Part shown: positions 59,547 through 64,000 of the stretch, in pieces
Layout: each line of letters opens with the position of its first letter
How positions within the stretch are numbered: the stretch's first letter is position 1
NCBI GenBank assembly: GCA_004026145.2
Contig: CP034981.1
Span: 919,310 to 983,309, forward strand
Source of the DNA: Takifugu bimaculatus
Lineage: Eukaryota; Chordata; Actinopteri; Tetraodontiformes; Tetraodontidae
DNA: 64,000 nt
Direction of reading: 5' to 3'
The notes under the pieces: generated by a model
Database searches by the model: none
What the model was told of the DNA's origin: nothing
Seen by the model: only the letters and a program-made list of their open reading frames with translations
Made by a program: the position numbers and the translations under genes

Positions 59547-59885
59547 TCAATAAAGTAAATGTGTCTGAACAGGAAGCTGAATCCTCGTTGTGAGGTCACC
59601 AAACTCTTTGTAGTTTGATGTCATTTTTTCATCTTTGTTGATGAATTTCTGGACCGATGACAGCGTCTCGATCACTTCCTGTTTGACATGTTTGTTATTA
59701 GGAAGCGGCAGAATGAGACGGTTGCTGCTCACATGTTGATCTTTAGGGACGATATTGGAAGACACAGAAGATTTCCTGTTTATTACGGAGAAATCCAGAA
59801 ATGGTTCGTTGATCATTACATACAAATTAAGTCCGAATAATTCTAAAAGTGTCCAGAAGATAAATGTGGTGAGAAGATGCTGCAA
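59547..59885 (-). CDS. Unrecognised 112-codon ORF, TRG4 flank
   Basis: Copy of the ORF at 9517-9855. Confidence 0.18.
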   Translation of the reverse strand: MQHLLTTFIFWTLLELFGLNLYVMINEPFLDFSVINRKSSVSSNIVPKDQHVSSNRLILPLPNNKHVKQEVIETLSSVQKFINKDEKMTSNYKEFGDLTTRIQLPVQTHLLY

Positions 59886-60186
59886 GGAGCCGAAGGTTGC
59901 TGTGAAGGTTTCTGCGTCTCTTTCAGCGTTGCTCCCCCAGAACGTGTGGTTTCACTGTTGCTAGGACACCATCACAGGAAGCACACAGCCGCAGCACAGG
60001 AAGTGATTTTATCGGTCTCGTCCCCACAGTCACACTCTGGCCTGCTGCACCTGCTCATCGTCTGGAACAGGTTCTCAGGCTGCAGAACCTTCCAGAAGAC
60101 ACCTGTGGACCCATTTAACAGGCCAGGTCTTCTGGCTTCTGCCCGCTCAGCAGCATCCACTCAGCTTCTTCTCAGCACCTTCATGG
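59852..60186 (+). repeat. Inverted repeat, right arm of TRG4
   Basis: Pairs with 55233-55567. Confidence 0.85.
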
Positions 60187-60521
60187 GGCACAAATTAGTC
60201 AGTAAAATCCCTTCTGGAAGGGGATCAACAGGATCGGCTCAAATCAGCATTTCCCTTCTAACAATAGTTGATATTTAAAACCCGTTTGGAAGCATCTCCA
60301 CAGGATCTTCAGCAACGTGAGTTGTGATGGAGGCCCCAAGATTCAGGTCAGGATTATGAAGTCAGTGACCAGATAAACCAGAATAACTGCTCTTCATCTT
60401 TAGGCCACTTTAGCAAACCAGAGAAAAGCACTGGGCGCTGTGGGGCTTTGATGTTTCAGATCAAAGTCTCTCTGGAATCTATGTTACCAACTGAATCAGC
60501 TCTTCCTTGGTCCACCATCAG
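60187..60521 (+). other. Unit junction, no gene seen
   Basis: Last copy of the junction sequence in the array. Confidence 0.4.
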
Positions 60522-60844
60522 CGCCTCCTAAAGACATTAAAATCCGGCCGTGCCGTGGACAAGGAGGGGAAGTGTTTCAGGTCTCCAGATGGGTCAGGGT
60601 CTGAGTACGAGACTGCTGAAGAGTGGGCTGATGGAGGTCAGGGAGGAGGCTGGGTGAGCCCAGATGATGAACGTTCCTGTACAAATCAAGTTCCACTTAA
60701 AGTGTCAGACGGGTGGGAAGCTGGACATGAGGCTGCAGAGCAGGAGTTATGGAAGAGTGACGAAGAAAAGTGTTCAGCTGATGAAGAGTTGGCACGGAAC
60801 ACTGGTACACAATCAGTTTCCAGAGATCAGGCAGGTGAGCAAGG
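60522..60844 (+). pseudogene. amph: amph-4: truncated start of DPF exon
   Basis: Matches the first 323 bases of the DPF exon and then diverges right after GTGAGCAAGG. No DPF repeats or later exons follow within the window. This is the right edge of the array. Confidence 0.8.
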
Positions 60845-60876
60845 GGCTGGGAGGGGGGGCGGCGCCGGTCAGACAG

Positions 60877-60945
60877 GAGGTTCAGGCTCCTGGTGACAAA
60901 CCTGATTCTCCTGGTTTCTTCTCCAAACTCCTGCGGCGCCATTGA
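60877..60945 (+). CDS. Possible terminal exon at the array edge
   Basis: After an AGACAG acceptor-like end, 22 codons read EVQAPGDKPDSPGFFSKLL and stop at TGA. Composition looks coding, but no family is recognised and no upstream exon is identified. Confidence 0.22.
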   Translation, partial: EVQAPGDKPDSPGFFSKLLRRH

Positions 60946-60970
60946 TCAGTGCAGACAGGGATCAGCTGAG

Positions 60971-60990
60971 GGTGTGTGTGTGTGTGTGTG

Positions 60991-61042
<52 letters not shown>

Positions 61043-61130
61043 TGTGTGTGCGTGCGCGTGTGTGTGCGCGTGCGCGTGTGTGTGTGTGTGTGTGCGCGTG
61101 TGTGTGTGTGTGCGTGTGTGTGTGTGTGTT
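60971..61130 (+). repeat. (GT)n microsatellite
   Basis: About 160 bp of GT with GC interruptions. Can form Z-DNA. The Cys/Val frames in it are artefacts. Confidence 0.95.
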
Positions 61131-62210
61131 GGGGGTCTGGTCAGCTGACTGTGAGAGAAGTGATAAAATTAATTCATCAATCGAGATCAGCGTCATCAGG
61201 ATCTCCGTGTGTTGATGTTGAGGACGAAAACAAGCGTTTTCAACTTCCTGTAGCCAGTTGTTTTAGGCACAAACTTGCATTTAACTGTAAAAATGTCTTT
61301 CTGGCGACGCTGAAACTGAACTTCCCGACTTGGGCGGAGCTCGTTGGTGTTTGTGTGATGCTGAAATGATGGAAGCAGCTGAATAATCGTCCCAGTCGGA
61401 ACGTTACAGGACAAAAGCTGCTGAATGTCTGCAGCTGCTGCAGCAAATCAGGGGGGAAATATTTCAAATTCTACGCTTTAAAGTGATTAAAGCATCTGAG
61501 TTTCAATGAGAATGTTACAGAGAAAAGTACAGTCATCAAATATTCCTGAAAGTCTCAGTTCTCAGTCGTTTAGTGTCAGTTTTCCTGTTTGTTAGCATGA
61601 AAAGGAACTAATGAAAACTAAAATGTGACATTAACAAGCTTTAAATGTTATACCCCGAAGGTTAAAGGAGCTAAATTAATGTGAACAAATTATTAAATCA
61701 TTAAACCATCAGATTTAATGATTCAAAATTCAAACTTCTGCTACACCAACGATAATAAACAATAAATAAAGATATACGGTTTCAATCTGAACAGATCACA
61801 AAGGTTGGCTGCAAAAACGACAAAAAACACATTCACCACATGGGGCTTGTGTCTTTTCGGCATTTTCTTTATCACATTTGCGTTATTTTTTTTAATTCAG
61901 CGGTTTTAATTTGTGATTTCATCGTGTAAACATTTGTCAATTATCACTCGTGGATTTTATCGACCATAATGTTGCTTTGAGTGTAGCATAATGGAGGCAA
62001 CACCTCAACAATTAATCATATCTTGCTGGTTTGTCATTAAGAATGTAATGAATTAAAGCATATAAATGGATTCTGGAAGCTTTGCGTTTCATTTCTCACC
62101 AACATTTTTAGCCACAGCTGCTCCGACCAAAAGGACCAGAAACTGGACTGAAGCTGTTTTTGGCTGTAGTTGCTGTTTGTCTGGTTAAAAGCACCTTAAT
62201 GGGTCATTGG
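61131..62210. other. Single-copy stretch, nothing recognised
   Basis: AT-rich sequence without convincing ORFs, splice structure or repeats of the array. Confidence 0.5.
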
Positions 62211-64000
62211 GGGTGTGGGGTGTACAGGGAGGGGGTAGTACCTCTGGCCTGGGGGAATGTCGTGCCCTTCTAGGGCAGCTCGCCAGCCTTTGGTTCCCAC
62301 CTGTCACTCAGCTCTCACTTGTGGCTCCCCGTAGCTGTTAACATGCAACAGCGGCCACACCCCGGGCAACGACTTCGACAGGTCTGCTAAACCAAGTGAG
62401 GGTAACCGGCGGGTCATAGACCCTCGGTGAACAGGGCTCTGCTCACCCAGCATGTGAAGACTGCTTCGATGGACCAGGCGGAAGAAACCAATAGTAAGGA
62501 TCAACGGCTGAGAAAGCGTAGCAGCAAGGCACTGTGGAATGCATAGGGCACACCGGAGCACGGAAGAAGGTCTGGCCATCCACTGCAGCCAAGGGGGTAC
62601 CCAGTCGTAACGCCTCGTCGTGCCACTGGACTCTGACTTCTGCGGCCGAGAGGGTGGGGTTGTCCCAGCGCAATGACTTCCCCACCAAAATCTCTTTCTC
62701 AGCGCAGGTTTTTGTGTAGTCTTCTCGCACCTGCTGCATCTTTTACTACAAGTCCTACGGCGTTGGGGGCGGGGCGAAGCGGCAGGTAGCGGTTACTACT
62801 GGGAGCCGTAGTCTCAAACCTGCACGTAGGCGGCCTGTGGACCAGTGGTCGCTCGACTCTTGACTTGAGGCAACAGAGGAGTTCGGCAGCATCCCAGGCG
62901 ACTGAGCAGCCCTCTTTAGGACAGCACTGCTCACCCTAGCAAGGGAGGGGACTAGAAAAGGTGTCCCAAACATTGCTTGCCTCACAACGTTTCTGGCCAG
63001 CATGCCGCGGCTGGCAGATTAGCTCTACAATGCGGTCGAAAACAAAAAGAAACAAAGGAAAAGAAACTCATCTTTGGATCATGGAACATACGCACTCTGC
63101 TGGACCGAGACACCACAGAAAGACCCCAGAGAAGAACAGCCCTGATAGCCAAGGAGCTAGCCCGCTACAGGATCGACATCGCTGCTCTTAGTGAAACTCG
63201 CTTTGCTGAAGAAGGATTGATCTGCGAGCCTGATGGAGGGTACACATTCTTCTGGAAAGGAAAAGCTGAAAATGAGGACAGGATCCATGGAGTTGGTTTT
63301 GCCATACGCTCCACTCTCCTCCGTCTCATGTCTGATCTCCCCACCGGCATCAACGAACGCCTAATGAAACTCCGTTTCCGCATCTCGAAATCACGCCACG
63401 CAACTGTCATTAGCGCTTACGCGCCCACACTGACTAGCAGTGACGAAGACAAGGAGGCATTCTACGAGAACCTGGACTCCGTCATCAAGTCCACGCCTAG
63501 CAGCGACAAACTCGTATTGCTGGGAGACTTCAATGCCAGGATAGGATGCGACTCTGAGACCTGGAAAGGTGTGATGGGTCCACATGGAGTAGGAAAGCTG
63601 AACAACAACGGCATGCTACTCCTGACGATGTGTGCAGAAAACGGCCTGACAGTCACTAACACTCTCTTTCGGCTTGCGAACAAGTACAAGACTTCATGGA
63701 TGCATCCCAGATCCAAGCAATGGCACTTAATAGACTATGTCATTGTCAGAAGGCGGGACATTCGTGACGTGAAGATCACCAGAGCCATGAGAGGAGCGGA
63801 ATGCTGGACCGACCATCGACTGATCAGAGCCATCCTTGCACTCTGTATTGCCCCCACTCAACGCAAGAGAGCCAAGCTCATCAGGGCAAAGTTTGATACC
63901 AAACGGCTTCAAGACCCTGTCAAAAGAGAAGCGTTCCAACAACACCTGGACGACGCGCTGACTGCCCATGGACCTCTGACTGGAGATCCAAACGACAAGT
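62211..64000 (+). mobile_element. Non-LTR retrotransposon, 5' part
   Basis: About 820 bp of GC-rich probable 5' UTR precedes an open endonuclease domain that runs off the window. The start of the element is approximate and the clade is not assigned. Confidence 0.7.
63034..64000 (+). CDS. LINE APE-type endonuclease, partial
   Basis: One open frame to the window end, with no stop. APE-like endonuclease blocks in order: SWNIRTLL, LSETRFAEEG, ISAYAP, LLGDFNARIG, LIDYVIVRR and the TDHRLI His-Asp block. The enzyme nicks target DNA to prime reverse transcription. RT would follow beyond 64000. No clear ATG in this frame; the start given is only where the frame is read from. Confidence 0.82.

Noticed and set aside
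60893..61369. Cys/Val-rich frames
   Set aside because: Translation of the GT microsatellite.
1..64000. tRNA, rRNA or prokaryotic operon signals
   Set aside because: None seen; all coding signals are of eukaryotic split-gene or retroelement type.

Overview
The window is from a ray-finned fish, probably a percomorph teleost. It has eukaryotic GT-AG exons, short introns, poly(A) signals, fish-type LINE, Penelope and Ty3/gypsy elements, and many minisatellites. It holds most of a compound tandem array. Each repeat unit, about 10.6-10.8 kb before insertions, pairs the 3' half of an amphiphysin gene (amph) with a complete T-cell receptor gamma V-J-C cassette (TRG). All genes lie on the + strand. 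The gene calls rest on the amph C-terminal exons and SH3 domain, on V exons with 23-type recombination signals, on J segments with 12-type signals, and on a C region with a membrane lysine. In mammals AMPH flanks the TRG locus, which supports the TRG call.

Order: L2-like LINE end (1-678); amph-0 (679-4356); TRG1 (5924-9397); amph-1 (10492-19602); TRG2 (21167-23808); amph-2 (24902-31137); TRG3 (32999-36278); amph-3 (37348-54267); TRG4 (55837-59427); amph-4, only its first 323 bases (60522-60844). The array then ends in unrelated sequence with a GT tract (60971-61130), a stretch with nothing recognised, and the start of a LINE with an open endonuclease domain (62211-64000). Each TRG cassette lies between inverted repeat arms of about 335 bp, extended to about 675 bp on the left of TRG3.

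All four TRG cassettes have open V and C exons. Every amph copy carries at least one lesion, and none contains the BAR-domain exons. amph-1 is split by a Penelope fragment that itself holds a Gmr1-like gypsy element with integrase before reverse transcriptase. amph-2 has an expanded DPF repeat with a stop. amph-3 carries a solo LTR in an exon, frameshifts, and a chromovirus that was then tandemly duplicated together with an SH3 exon (6152 bp). The amph exons after the large DPF exon are all multiples of three, so exon skipping could still give open 3' ends.

The most notable protein features are an extra cysteine in CDR1 and another at the start of CDR3 in all four V genes (possible CDR1-CDR3 disulfide), V differences concentrated in the CDRs, a cysteine-free connecting peptide that grows in 12-bp proline-rich steps, and J-F/W-motif loss in two of four J segments. 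Exon limits were read by eye from splice motifs and between-copy comparison; no alignment or search was run.
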